Positions 26,266-34,006 of a DNA stretch of 43,177 nt are shown here, piece by piece. Below the pieces are notes generated by a model. The model was not told the origin of the DNA, did not search any database, and saw only the letters and a program-made list of their open reading frames with translations. Both the position numbers and the translations under genes were made by a program. The DNA comes from Actinomadura fibrosa (GTDB lineage: Bacteria; Actinomycetota; Actinomycetes; Streptosporangiales; Streptosporangiaceae): assembly GCF_900659615.1 (NCBI RefSeq), contig NZ_CAACUY010000062.1:1-43177 (forward strand). Reading direction: 5' to 3'. Each line of letters opens with the position of its first letter. Within the stretch, counting starts at the first letter, position 1.

Positions 26266-27255
26266 GTGCCGATAATCACCTCGCCGCAGGAATTCAATGT
26301 CGACGACCTTTACGTCGATTTGCGGCACGTTCTCGCCCGTCCGCTCTACCTCAAATGCGAGGGATTCAACTTCGCGGGCTCGGTGAAACTCAAGGCCGCC
26401 GCGGCCATGATCGAGGCCGCCGAGCGCGACGGCGCGCTCACCCCCGGCTCGGTGATCGTCGAGTCGTCCTCCGGCAACCTCGGGATCGCGCTCAGCCTCA
26501 TCGCCGCCGACCGCGGCCTCCGCTTCGTCTGCGTCACCGACCCGCGCTGCAACCCCGCGTCCATGCGGGTGATGCGCGCGCTCGGCGCCGAGGTCCGCGT
26601 CGTCTCCGACAAGGACGCCAACGGCGGCTACCTGGAGAGCCGGATCAGGTACGTCCGGGACCTCTGCGCGTCCGGCGGCGGGTACGTCTGGCTGAACCAG
26701 TACGCCAACCGCAACAACTGGCTCGCGCACTACCGCGGGACCGCGCCCGCCATCGACCGGCAGTTCCCTGACCTGGAGGTCCTCTTCGTCGGCGCCGGCA
26801 CGACGGGCACCCTGATGGGCTGCGCGCGCTACTTCCGCGAGCACCGCCGGCCCGTCACGATCGTCGCCGTCGACGCGGTCGGCTCGGTCACCTTCGGCGG
26901 CATCCCCGAGCGCCGCATGGTGCCCGGCCTCGGCACCAGCACCAGGCCCGCGCTCGTGGACGAGTCCTACGTCGACGACGTCGTGCACGTCCCGGAGACC
27001 GACACGATCCGGACCGTCCACGCGCTGTCCTCGCGCGGGTTCCTGTTCGGCGGCTCCACCGGCACCGTCGTGTCCGGCGCGTCCCGGTGGCTGGAGGCCA
27101 AGTACCCCGGCGAGGACCCCGTCGCGGTCGCCATCGCGCCCGACCTCGGCGAGCGCTACCTCGACTCGATCTACGAGGAGGGCTGGCTCCGCGAGCACTT
27201 CGGCGAACTGCTCCCGGAACTGGACCTGCCCGGCGCCGATATCCTCGGCGTCTGA
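26266..27255 (+). CDS. sbnA: N-(2-amino-2-carboxyethyl)-L-glutamate synthase (SbnA-like)
   Basis: A 329-residue PLP enzyme of the cysteine synthase fold. The Schiff-base lysine is in the GSVKLKAA context (near residue 40), the substrate loop reads SSSGNLGIAL, and the phosphate loop is GAGTTGT. SSGNLG and the absence of cysteine synthase hallmarks fit SbnA, which joins O-phospho-L-serine and L-glutamate to give N-(1-amino-1-carboxy-2-ethyl)-glutamate, the first step to L-2,3-diaminopropionate. The GTG at 26266 has AAGGG about 7 bases upstream. The sbnB-like gene follows 26 bp downstream. The pair sits back to back with the lone adenylation gene, so Dap is very likely a building block of the peptide. 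The SbnA/SbnB pairing makes the call firm; a plain cysteine synthase is unlikely. Confidence 0.93.
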   Translation: MPIITSPQEFNVDDLYVDLRHVLARPLYLKCEGFNFAGSVKLKAAAAMIEAAERDGALTPGSVIVESSSGNLGIALSLIAADRGLRFVCVTDPRCNPASMRVMRALGAEVRVVSDKDANGGYLESRIRYVRDLCASGGGYVWLNQYANRNNWLAHYRGTAPAIDRQFPDLEVLFVGAGTTGTLMGCARYFREHRRPVTIVAVDAVGSVTFGGIPERRMVPGLGTSTRPALVDESYVDDVVHVPETDTIRTVHALSSRGFLFGGSTGTVVSGASRWLEAKYPGEDPVAVAIAPDLGERYLDSIYEEGWLREHFGELLPELDLPGADILGV

Positions 27256-27281
27256 TCATCTAGACAAACGGAGTTGTCCCC

Positions 27282-28307
27282 ATGACGCAGGTCCCCGCAT
27301 TCGCCGTGATCTCCGGCGCCCAGGTGCACGAGGCGGTCGCCGGGCGCGAGGAGCAGGTCACCCGGATGGTCGAGGCGGCCTACCGGCTGCACGGCGAGGG
27401 CCTCACGGTCAACCCCGACTCCTACTTCCTGCGCTTCCCCGACCGGCCGTCCGACCGCATCATCGCGCTGCCCGCCTCCGTCAAGGGCGACGTCGGCGTG
27501 CACGGCATCAAGTGGATCTCCAGCTTCCCCGGCAACGTCGCGAACGGCATCCCCCGCGCGTCCGCCGTGCTGATCCTCAACGACGCCGAGACCGGCTACC
27601 CGTTCGCCTGCCTGGAGAGCTCCATCATCAGCGCGGCCCGCACCGCCGCGTCCGCGGCCCTCGCCGCCGCGACCCTCGCCGACCGGCGCGGCGACCGTCC
27701 CCGCCGCGTCGGCTTCGTCGGCACCGGCCTCATCGCCCGCTACATCCACACCTACCTCGCCGGCAACGGCTTCGCCTTCGACGAGCTCGCCGTCCACGAC
27801 CTCTCCGCCGAGCACGCCGAGGGCTTCAAGGGCTACCTGGAGCGCACCGAGAAGGGCCCCGTCACGGTCCACGACTCCGCCGAGTCGCTGATCCGCGCGT
27901 CCGACCTCATCGTGTTCGCCACCGTCGCCGGCGAACCCCACGTCCACGACCCGGCCTGGTTCGCGCACAACCCCCTCGTCCTGCACGTCTCCCTGCGCGA
28001 CCTCTCCCCCGAGATCATCCTCGCGTCCTGCAACGTCGTGGACGACGTCGAGCACTGCATGAAGGCCAACACGTCCCCGCACCTGGCCGAGCAGAAGGTC
28101 GGCAACCGCGACTTCGTCGCGGGCACCCTCTACGACGTCCTCACCGGCGCCACGACCCCGCCCGCCGACCGCCCCGTGGTCTTCTCCCCCTTCGGCCTCG
28201 GCGTCCTCGACCTCGCCGTCGCCCGCTACGTCTACGACGAGGTCTCCGCCTCCGGCGCCCTGATCACCGTCCCCGGCTTCTTCCACGAACTGAAGCGCTA
28301 CGGCTGA
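27282..28307 (+). CDS. sbnB: ACEGA dehydrogenase forming L-Dap (SbnB-like)
   Basis: A 341-residue member of the ornithine cyclodeaminase/mu-crystallin family, with the Rossmann motif GFVGTGLIARY near residue 145 and the long N-terminal beta-domain ending GVHGIKWISSFPGN. SbnB oxidatively hydrolyses the SbnA product to L-2,3-diaminopropionate and 2-oxoglutarate with NAD+. The ATG at 27282 is preceded by ACGGAG at about 8 bases. It is co-transcribed with the sbnA-like gene and ends the cluster on the right, meeting a convergent Uma2 gene 11 bp later. On sequence alone it could be an ornithine cyclodeaminase; the neighbour decides for SbnB. Confidence 0.93.
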   Translation: MTQVPAFAVISGAQVHEAVAGREEQVTRMVEAAYRLHGEGLTVNPDSYFLRFPDRPSDRIIALPASVKGDVGVHGIKWISSFPGNVANGIPRASAVLILNDAETGYPFACLESSIISAARTAASAALAAATLADRRGDRPRRVGFVGTGLIARYIHTYLAGNGFAFDELAVHDLSAEHAEGFKGYLERTEKGPVTVHDSAESLIRASDLIVFATVAGEPHVHDPAWFAHNPLVLHVSLRDLSPEIILASCNVVDDVEHCMKANTSPHLAEQKVGNRDFVAGTLYDVLTGATTPPADRPVVFSPFGLGVLDLAVARYVYDEVSASGALITVPGFFHELKRYG

Positions 28308-28339
28308 CACCCCCGCCGCTAGCAGAAGTCGGCGGTGTC
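28306..28339. terminator. Candidate hairpin between sbnB-like gene and Uma2 gene
   Basis: GACACC...GCCG at 28306-28318 can pair with CGGCGGTGTC at 28330-28339 (10 bp with a 3-base bulge, 11-base loop). It spans the 11-bp gap and the last codons of the convergent gene. It is plausible as a shared terminator but imperfect. Confidence 0.35.
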
Positions 28340-28879
28340 CAACTCGAACCCGAACGGCCCGGGCAACGCCAACGCCCTGCCGAACGAGACCCCCGAGGAC
28401 CGACGGTAGTCCCCGTCCTCAGGCTGGCTGAACAACGTCACCTCGCGCCGCTCCCGGTCGACGAGCAGGTAGAGCGGAATCCCTCCACGCGCATAGCCAT
28501 ACCGCTTCGCCACCCGGTCCCGTTCCGCAAGGTCCGCCCGCTTCACGGTGACCTCCACGACCATGGCCACGCCCTCCGGCGCCACCCAGGACTCCTCGTC
28601 ATCGAAGATGTCGAGCTCGGCGAGGCCGAACGTCGCGTCCGGGATCACCCGGTCGTCCGGGTGATCACCGCCGCTCGGCAGGATCAGCCCCATGTTGCAC
28701 GCGACATCGAGCTCGGCAGAGGTGCCTTGGGCGACCTGGGCGATCAGCCGGCTGATGCTCTTCTCATGCCTGCCCACAGGGGGCGGTGTCACGACGATCT
28801 CCCCGTCGAGCAGCTCGGCCTTGAAGCCCTTGGGAGTCCCGAAGGCGAGGAAGCCTTCCAGAAGAGGATCCTTGTCCAC
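28319..28879 (-). CDS. Uma2-family (DUF820) nuclease-fold protein, copy 1
   Basis: A protein of 186 residues. It has the Uma2 layout of a PD-(D/E)XK fold: ELLDGEIVVTPPP, then Asp in VIPDATF, a strand MVVEVTV, and AKRYGYARGGIPLYLLVDR near the end. The family is widespread in actinobacteria and cyanobacteria in many paralogues; the biological role is not established. The GTG at 28879 has AAGGA 5 bases upstream. A close paralogue lies directly upstream on the same strand (65-bp gap), so the two arose by tandem duplication and may share a transcript. Confidence 0.88.
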   Translation of the reverse strand: MDKDPLLEGFLAFGTPKGFKAELLDGEIVVTPPPVGRHEKSISRLIAQVAQGTSAELDVACNMGLILPSGGDHPDDRVIPDATFGLAELDIFDDEESWVAPEGVAMVVEVTVKRADLAERDRVAKRYGYARGGIPLYLLVDRERREVTLFSQPEDGDYRRSSGVSFGRALALPGPFGFELDTADFC

Positions 28880-28944
28880 TGTCTTCCTTCGAACTGAACG
28901 AGGCCGCGCGACGGCAGCACACGACGGCTCGGTTCCGGGCTCCC

Positions 28945-29529
28945 TCAGGAGAAGTCGGCGGTGTCCAGGTCGAACCCGAACGGCTCGGGGATCGGCAGCG
29001 GTTTGCCGTACGGCATCACGTTCAGTTGGTGGTAGTCGCCGTCTTCCGGCTTGGAGTGGAGCGTCACTTCTTCCCGTTCCCGGTCCACCAGCAGGTAGAG
29101 CGGGATGCCTCCGCGTGCGTAGCAGTACCGCTTCGCTCCCCGATCCCGCTCTGCACGCCTGGAGGTGACCTCCACGACCATGGCCACGCCGTCCGGCTCG
29201 GTCCAGGGTTTCTCGTTCTTGAACACGAGGAGTTCAGCGAGCGCGAATGTGCCGTCTGGTATCACGTAGCCGCTGGGGCAACGGCCTCCGCTCGGCATGA
29301 TGAGGCCCTTGTTAGCCGCAGCGTGGAACCGCGCGGAGGCGTCTCGGCCAACCTGCATGGTGATCTCTCCGACGATCATCTCATGCTGGCTCACGGGGGG
29401 TGGTGTCACGACGATCTCTCCGTCGATCAGCTCGGCTCGGAAGCCCTTGGGGGTGTCGAGGGAGAGAAAGACTTCGAGGAGGGCGTCCTGCTCCTCTTGC
29501 ACCGGCGGTTCTTGAACCATCACAGCCAT
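28945..29529 (-). CDS. Uma2-family (DUF820) nuclease-fold protein, copy 2
   Basis: A protein of 194 residues, clearly paralogous to its downstream neighbour, sharing the blocks ELIDGEIVVTPPP, VIPDGTFALAEL, AMVVEVTS, KRYCYARGGIPLYLLVDRER and an identical style of C-terminus (PFGFDLDTADF). The ATG at 29529 has AAGGAG 6 bases upstream. The predicted metal-binding acidic residues are present in both copies. Function is unknown beyond the nuclease-like fold. Confidence 0.88.
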   Translation of the reverse strand: MAVMVQEPPVQEEQDALLEVFLSLDTPKGFRAELIDGEIVVTPPPVSQHEMIVGEITMQVGRDASARFHAAANKGLIMPSGGRCPSGYVIPDGTFALAELLVFKNEKPWTEPDGVAMVVEVTSRRAERDRGAKRYCYARGGIPLYLLVDREREEVTLHSKPEDGDYHQLNVMPYGKPLPIPEPFGFDLDTADFS

Positions 29530-29713
29530 GCTCTGCTCCTTTCCTCCGAGACGAGGCTATAAGCAGAGCGCCACCCTTCGCATACAGATCGTAGTTTCCG
29601 TGCCGTCCGGTCCCAGCCTAGGCGTGTTCGTGCGGACGTACGCGTCGGGCGCGCGATTCGCGTTCGGCGTGTTCCGGGGTCATGGATGGGGCGGGAGCGG
29701 GCACGGATGGGTC

Positions 29714-29947
29714 ATGGATGACATGCGTGGTGACGTCCAGGAGCTGAGCGACTTCGAGCTCACGGTGTACGAGACCGTCGCGGAGATCGACAAGGGGGGC
29801 GGCGCGGCGGACTTCGCGACGCTCGGGCGGCTGGTGGGCGGTCCGGAGGAGGATCTCTGGGCTGCGCTGGGCCATCTGGTCTCGGTCAACCATGTGCGCT
29901 CGACCGACCACGGGTACGTGCTCGCGTCGCATGACTGGGCGCCCTGA
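29714..29947 (+). CDS. Small hypothetical protein, possible winged-helix fold
   Basis: A protein of 77 residues starting MDDMRGDVQELSDF, followed by two helix-rich stretches (ELTVYETVAEIDKGG, ATLGRLVGGPEEDLWAALGHLV) and a short strand pair (HVRSTDHGYVLA). This pattern resembles a minimal winged helix-turn-helix, but I recognise no named family. The frame is open further upstream without support; the ATG at 29714 is the most reasonable start. It lies 52 bp before the deaminase gene on the same strand and may be co-transcribed. Confidence 0.55.
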   Translation: MDDMRGDVQELSDFELTVYETVAEIDKGGGAADFATLGRLVGGPEEDLWAALGHLVSVNHVRSTDHGYVLASHDWAP

Positions 29948-29999
29948 GGCGGCCTCTTAGGATCATTCGCGGACCGATCACGCCGCGAAGGGGACCGCC

Positions 30000-30482
30000 A
30001 TGGCCTACGAACCGACTCCCGCCGAGCTCGCCCATCTGAAGCGCTGCCTCGAACTGGCGGCCGAGGCCCTGGAGGCGGCCGACGAGCCGTTCGGCAGCGT
30101 GCTCGTGTCCGCGTCTGGGGAGGTGCTCGCCGAGGACCGCAACCGGACGGCGGGCGGCGACCAGACACGGCATCCCGAGTTCGAGCTGGCGCGGTGGGCG
30201 GCCAACAACATGGCGCCGGAGGACCGCGCGGTCGCGACGGTGTTCACGTCCGGGGAGCACTGCCCGATGTGCTCGGCCGCGCACGGCTGGGTGGGGCTCG
30301 GGCGCATCGTCTACGTGGCGTCGTCGGCGCAGCTCGTGGAGTGGCGGACGGCGCTGGGCGTCGAGCGGGGGCCGGTGAACGCGATCCCGGTCCAGGAGGT
30401 GGCTCCGGGCGTCCAGGTGGACGGGCCCGTGCCCGCGCTGGAGGCGGAGATCCGGGAGCTGCACAGGCGCGCGGCGTCCTGA
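30000..30482 (+). CDS. Zinc-dependent nucleoside/nucleobase deaminase
   Basis: A protein of 160 residues of the cytidine deaminase-like fold. The zinc and catalytic residues are HPE (His and Glu in RHPEFELARW) and CPMC (in GEHCPMCSAAH). The C-terminal half and size resemble the guanine deaminase/tRNA-adenosine deaminase branch (CMP/dCMP deaminase zinc-binding family). The substrate cannot be decided from sequence. The ATG at 30000 has AAGGGGA 5 bases upstream. The gene is followed by an acyl-CoA dehydrogenase with its own probable operator, so it need not share that function. Confidence 0.88.
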   Translation: MAYEPTPAELAHLKRCLELAAEALEAADEPFGSVLVSASGEVLAEDRNRTAGGDQTRHPEFELARWAANNMAPEDRAVATVFTSGEHCPMCSAAHGWVGLGRIVYVASSAQLVEWRTALGVERGPVNAIPVQEVAPGVQVDGPVPALEAEIRELHRRAAS

Positions 30483-30499
30483 CTCTGGCAGAATGGCGG

Positions 30500-30519
30500 C
30501 CAAGCAAGCATCTGTTTGG
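30500..30519. promoter_or_regulatory. Candidate operator upstream of acyl-CoA dehydrogenase
   Basis: Imperfect dyad CCAAGCA-N6-TGTTTGG (one mismatch) that runs into the GGGAGG ribosome site of the dehydrogenase gene. CAAGCAAGCA-like sequences are common in front of actinobacterial fatty-acid degradation genes controlled by TetR-type repressors; the assignment is by analogy. Confidence 0.4.
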
Positions 30520-30530
30520 GAGGTCGCCCG

Positions 30531-31634
30531 ATGAGGCTCGCCGTCACCGAGGAGCAGCGCGAGCTGCGGGACGCGCTGCGGCGCTTCTTCGCCGACCGGT
30601 CGCCCGCGACCGAGGTGCGCAGGCTGATGGCGGTGGACGAGGGGTACGACCCGGCCGTCTGGAAGCAGATGGCCGGGCAGCTCGGCCTCCAGGGGCTCGC
30701 GGTCCCGGAGGAGCACGGCGGCGCCGGGTTCGGGTTCCGCGAGCTGGCGGTGGTGTTCGAGGAGATGGGCAGGGCGCTCGTCTGCGCGCCGTTCCTCGCG
30801 ACGACGGTGGCGGCGGCGGCGCTGCTCGCCGGGGAGGGCGGGCACGACCTGCTGCCCGGCATCGCGGACGGGACGGTCATCGCCACCCTGGCCGTCGCTG
30901 AGGAGCGCGGTCTCTGGGATCCGGCCGCCGTGGAGGCCACCGTCGAGGGCGGCCTGCTGCGGGGCGCCAAGGCGTTCGTGCTGGACGGGCATCTCGCCGA
31001 TCTCCTCGTCGTCGCGGCCCGCGAGGAGGACGGGTCCGTGGGCCTTTACGTCGTGGACGGGCATGCGGAGGGCCTCACCAGGACGCTCGTTCCGACGCTC
31101 GACCAGACTCGGAGACTGGCCCGGATCGGGCTGGACGGCGTCCCGGGGCGGCGGGTCGGCGGGGAGGACGCGCTGGCGCGGGCCCTGGACGTCGCCGCCG
31201 TGGCGCTCGCGGCCGAGCAGTTGGGCGGCGCGGAGCGGACGCTGGAGATGACCGTCGAGTACGCGAAGGTGCGCCGCCAGTTCGGCCGTCCGATCGGGTC
31301 GTTCCAGGCGGTCAAGCACCGGTGCGCGGACATGTTCGTGCTGGTGGAGTCGGCGCGGTCGGCCGTGCTCAACGCGGCGGCGGTGGTCGACGAGGCGCCC
31401 GGCGGGCTGCCGGCGGCCGCGGCGCTGGCGAAGGCGTACTGCTCGGACGCCTTCGTCCACACGGCGGGCGAGGCGATCCAGCTCCACGGCGGCATCGGGT
31501 TCACGTGGGAGCACGACGCCCACCTGTACTTCAAGCGGGCGCAGGCGTCGCGGCAGCTCTTCGGGACGCCGGACCGGCACCGCGAGCGCCTCGGCGCGCT
31601 CGCCGGGATCACGGGTGGAGCCGAAGCCCCTTGA
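30531..31634 (+). CDS. Acyl-CoA dehydrogenase (FadE-type)
   Basis: A protein of 367 residues with the acyl-CoA dehydrogenase layout: an N-terminal helical domain (LAVTEEQRELRDALRRFF), a middle beta domain, and a C-terminal FAD-binding helical domain with RRQFGRPIGSFQAVKH and the end motif QLHGGIGFTWEHDAHLYFKRA. It oxidises an acyl-CoA to the 2-enoyl-CoA using FAD. The GFTWEHDAHL ending is usual for the ChsE/FadE26-34 type, which often works as a heteromer on sterol side chains or short branched acyl groups; no partner subunit is adjacent. The ATG at 30531 has GGGAGG 7 bases upstream. Its 3' end overlaps the convergent DUF2000 gene by 26 bp. Confidence 0.9.
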   Translation: MRLAVTEEQRELRDALRRFFADRSPATEVRRLMAVDEGYDPAVWKQMAGQLGLQGLAVPEEHGGAGFGFRELAVVFEEMGRALVCAPFLATTVAAAALLAGEGGHDLLPGIADGTVIATLAVAEERGLWDPAAVEATVEGGLLRGAKAFVLDGHLADLLVVAAREEDGSVGLYVVDGHAEGLTRTLVPTLDQTRRLARIGLDGVPGRRVGGEDALARALDVAAVALAAEQLGGAERTLEMTVEYAKVRRQFGRPIGSFQAVKHRCADMFVLVESARSAVLNAAAVVDEAPGGLPAAAALAKAYCSDAFVHTAGEAIQLHGGIGFTWEHDAHLYFKRAQASRQLFGTPDRHRERLGALAGITGGAEAP

Positions 31635-32028
31635 GGACCTTGTCGACGGCGTTCCGCGGGCCGTGCACGGCGATGCCGACGAGCGGCATCCCGTCGGCGG
31701 GGACCGCGCGGACGGTCGCGCGGTTGTCCTCGTCGTTGCCGGTAGCGAACATCTCCTCGATGTAGACGGCGAGGTGCATCCCGCGGACCAGGGCCTTGCC
31801 GTGCGCGGTGGCGAGGCCCACGGCGTCCGCCTCGTAGACGAGGACGGGCTGCCGGAACATCGCCAGGTAGGTGTTGCCGGAGCCGTCCTCGTAGGGCTCG
31901 CCGACGATGTCCGGGACGCCCCGGGCCACCGCGCCGGCGAGGAACGCGGTCACGTTGAGCCGCTGCCAGGCGGCCAGGTCGTCCCGGACGGCGATCGCGA
32001 TCTTGGTGTCGAAGCGCATGCGGGCCAC
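31609..32028 (-). CDS. DUF2000-family protein
   Basis: A protein of 139 residues from the GTG at 32028, or 136 from the ATG at 32019 where family members normally begin (MRFDTKIAIAVRDDL). Conserved blocks are GEPYEDGSGNTYLAMFRQPVLV, EEMFATGNDEDNRA and VGIAVHGPRNAVDKVLKGLRLHP. The family has a peptidyl-tRNA hydrolase-like fold and no established activity. The gene is divergent from an AraC-type regulator, a pairing that suggests direct control. No clear ribosome site precedes either start, so a leaderless transcript is possible. Confidence 0.85.
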   Translation of the reverse strand: MARMRFDTKIAIAVRDDLAAWQRLNVTAFLAGAVARGVPDIVGEPYEDGSGNTYLAMFRQPVLVYEADAVGLATAHGKALVRGMHLAVYIEEMFATGNDEDNRATVRAVPADGMPLVGIAVHGPRNAVDKVLKGLRLHP

Positions 32029-32087
32029 GCTGGCGCGGCGGGCGGCGCCGCGTCTTGGACGCTCGTGCGCCGGTCCAGACTGGGGGC

Positions 32088-32903
32088 GTGGACTGGAGCG
32101 AGTACTGGCGGTCGCCCGACCGGCCGCTGGAGGCGATGCACGCCCACTTCGAGCGGCACGTCTACCACCGGCACAGCCACGAGGCCTACTCGTTCGGCGT
32201 GACCGAGGACGGGTATCAGGCGTTCCGGTGCCGGGGCGGCGCGCACACCAGCGCGTCCGGGATGGTGATGGCGTTCAATCCGGACGATCCGCACGACGGC
32301 CGCGCCGCGGACGAGCTGGGCTTCACCTACCGGATCGTCCATATCGGGCCCGAGCTGGTGGCGGGCGTGCTCGCCGACGTCGCGGACGGGGCCGCGGTCC
32401 CGCCGCTGTTCGCGTCGCCGGTCGTCGCGGATCCGGTCCTCGCGCGGAACCTGCGGGGGCTGCACGCGGCGCTGCTCGGCGGCGCTCCGGCGCTGCGCCG
32501 GGACGAGCTGCTCACCGCCGCGCTCGGGTCGCTGGTGGCGCGGGCCTCCACCGGGCGGCTCCGGGTCGGGGGCGCGCACGCCGGGCGGTCGTCCGCCGAG
32601 CGCGCCCGGGAACTGCTCGACGCGCGCTATCTGGAGGACGTCGGGGCCGACGCGCTGGCGGACGCGGCCGGGTGCAGCCGGTTCGCGCTGTACCGGGCGT
32701 TCCGGGCCGCGTACGGGATGGCACCCGGCGACTACCAGCGGCAGCTCCGGCTGCGCGCGGCGCGGCGCCTCATCGGTTCCGGCGCCGCGCTCGCGGACGC
32801 GGCGGCGCGGGCGGGCTTCGCCGACCAGAGCCATCTGACGCGCTGGTTCGTCCGGTGCTACGGCATGACGCCCGGCGCGTACCGGGACGCCCGTACCGGC
32901 TGA
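32088..32903 (+). CDS. AraC-family transcriptional regulator
   Basis: A protein of 271 residues. An N-terminal cupin-like sensor domain (HRHSHEAYSFGV, FNPDDPHDG) is followed by a C-terminal double helix-turn-helix (AAGCSRFALYRAFRAAYGMAPGDY and AARAGFADQSHLTRWFVRCYGMTPGAY). The GTG at 32088 starts VDWSEYW, as in relatives; an upstream in-frame TTG has no support. It is divergent from the DUF2000 gene with a short shared control region and probably regulates it. The ligand is unknown. Confidence 0.9.
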   Translation: MDWSEYWRSPDRPLEAMHAHFERHVYHRHSHEAYSFGVTEDGYQAFRCRGGAHTSASGMVMAFNPDDPHDGRAADELGFTYRIVHIGPELVAGVLADVADGAAVPPLFASPVVADPVLARNLRGLHAALLGGAPALRRDELLTAALGSLVARASTGRLRVGGAHAGRSSAERARELLDARYLEDVGADALADAAGCSRFALYRAFRAAYGMAPGDYQRQLRLRAARRLIGSGAALADAAARAGFADQSHLTRWFVRCYGMTPGAYRDARTG

Positions 32904-32923
32904 TCTACGGAACAATCTGCACC

Positions 32924-33931
32924 ATGGACGCGAATCGACGGGCCAGCGGGGCGATGTTCGGGCTGGCGTACGGGGACGCGCTCGGCGCGGCCACCGAGTT
33001 CCTGAGCATGAAGCAGATCCGGCGGCGCTTCGGGGACGACGGCCCGGCGGAGCTCGACGGCTCCCCCGCGCTCGTCACCGACGACACGCAGATGGCGATC
33101 GCCGTCGGCCTGGCGCTGCTGGACGCCCTGGCGAACCCGCCGTTCACCCCCGAGCTGGTCACGCCGATGTGGCGGCGGCGCTTCGTCGACTGGCTGAACA
33201 GCCCGGACAACACTCGCGCGCCCGGCCAGACGTGCATCCGCGCGTGCCGGGGCCTTGAGGCCGGGAAGCCGTGGGTGAAGGCGACCCAGGCCGGGTCCAA
33301 GGGCTGCGGAGCGAACATGCGGGTGGCGCCGGTCGGCCTGGCGCCGGGCCTGACGGACGAGACGCGGGCGGGCGCGTCGCAGCTCCAGGCCGCGATGACG
33401 CACGGGCATCCGACCGGCCTGGCCGCGAGCGAGCTGACCGCGTTCGCCGTCCGGTGGCTGGCCGACGGGACGGCGCCCGCCGATCTCCCGGCGGCGCTGC
33501 GCGACCGCTGCCACGCGCAGCGGGCCGTCTACCACGAGCGCTGGCTGGGCGATCTGTGGCGGCGGCCCGGCATGACCGACCCGGCGACGTTCATCTCCCG
33601 GGGCTGGGACGAGTGCCTCGTCGTGCTCGACCGCCTCGACGCGGCCCTCGCCTCGCCGGACCGCTCGTCCGACCCGTGCGAGGCGACGGGCGCGGGCTGG
33701 ATCGCCGAAGAGGCGCTGGCCACCGGCCTGCTGTGCTTCCTGCTGTTCCCGGACGAGCCGGTCGCGGCGATCCGGCGGGGCGCCGCGAGCTCCGGCGACT
33801 CCGACTCGATCGCCTGCCTCGCGGGCGCCTTCGCGGGGGCGCACCTCGGCATGGACGCGTGGCCGGGCGGGTGGGCCGGCCGCATCGAGTACGCGGGCGA
33901 CCTCGCGCGGATCGGCGCCGCCTGGGACTGA
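32924..33931 (+). CDS. ADP-ribosylglycohydrolase-family protein
   Basis: A protein of 335 residues. The dimetal-binding signatures are present: GLAYGDALGAATEF near the start, TDDTQMAIAVGLALL (near residue 50), and SSGDSDSIACLAGAFAGAHLG near the end. The family removes ADP-ribose from proteins, nucleic acids or small molecules using Mg2+. It begins 20 bp after the AraC gene and is probably read through from it. The ATG at 32924 has only a weak upstream ACGGAA. Substrate class is undetermined. Confidence 0.9.
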   Translation: MDANRRASGAMFGLAYGDALGAATEFLSMKQIRRRFGDDGPAELDGSPALVTDDTQMAIAVGLALLDALANPPFTPELVTPMWRRRFVDWLNSPDNTRAPGQTCIRACRGLEAGKPWVKATQAGSKGCGANMRVAPVGLAPGLTDETRAGASQLQAAMTHGHPTGLAASELTAFAVRWLADGTAPADLPAALRDRCHAQRAVYHERWLGDLWRRPGMTDPATFISRGWDECLVVLDRLDAALASPDRSSDPCEATGAGWIAEEALATGLLCFLLFPDEPVAAIRRGAASSGDSDSIACLAGAFAGAHLGMDAWPGGWAGRIEYAGDLARIGAAWD

Positions 33932-33934
33932 GCA

Positions 33935-33979
33935 TTGACAGGGCGAAGCTCTATGGCTAATGTTCTTAGCCATAGAGCT
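33935..33979 (+). promoter_or_regulatory. Promoter with perfect 14-bp-arm operator for the hydrolase gene
   Basis: TTGACA (33935-33940), 17 bases, then TAATGT (33958-33963) gives a near-consensus -35/-10 pair directly after the preceding stop codon. An inverted repeat with 14-base arms (AGCTCTATGGCTAA at 33947-33960, and its exact complement at 33966-33979) around TGTTC covers the spacer, the -10 and the start region. A repressor bound here would block the promoter. The arm length is typical of TetR-type operators. Confidence 0.8.
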
Positions 33980-34006
33980 ACTGAGTTACGAGCACTGGAG
34001 AACGCG

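Noticed and set aside
1043..28307. A siderophore cluster, because of sbnA/sbnB and an EntF-like first C domain
   Set aside because: No hydroxylase, catechol or salicylate genes, no iron-box-like site and no siderophore transporter are seen. Dap alone does not make a siderophore. It remains possible but unsupported.
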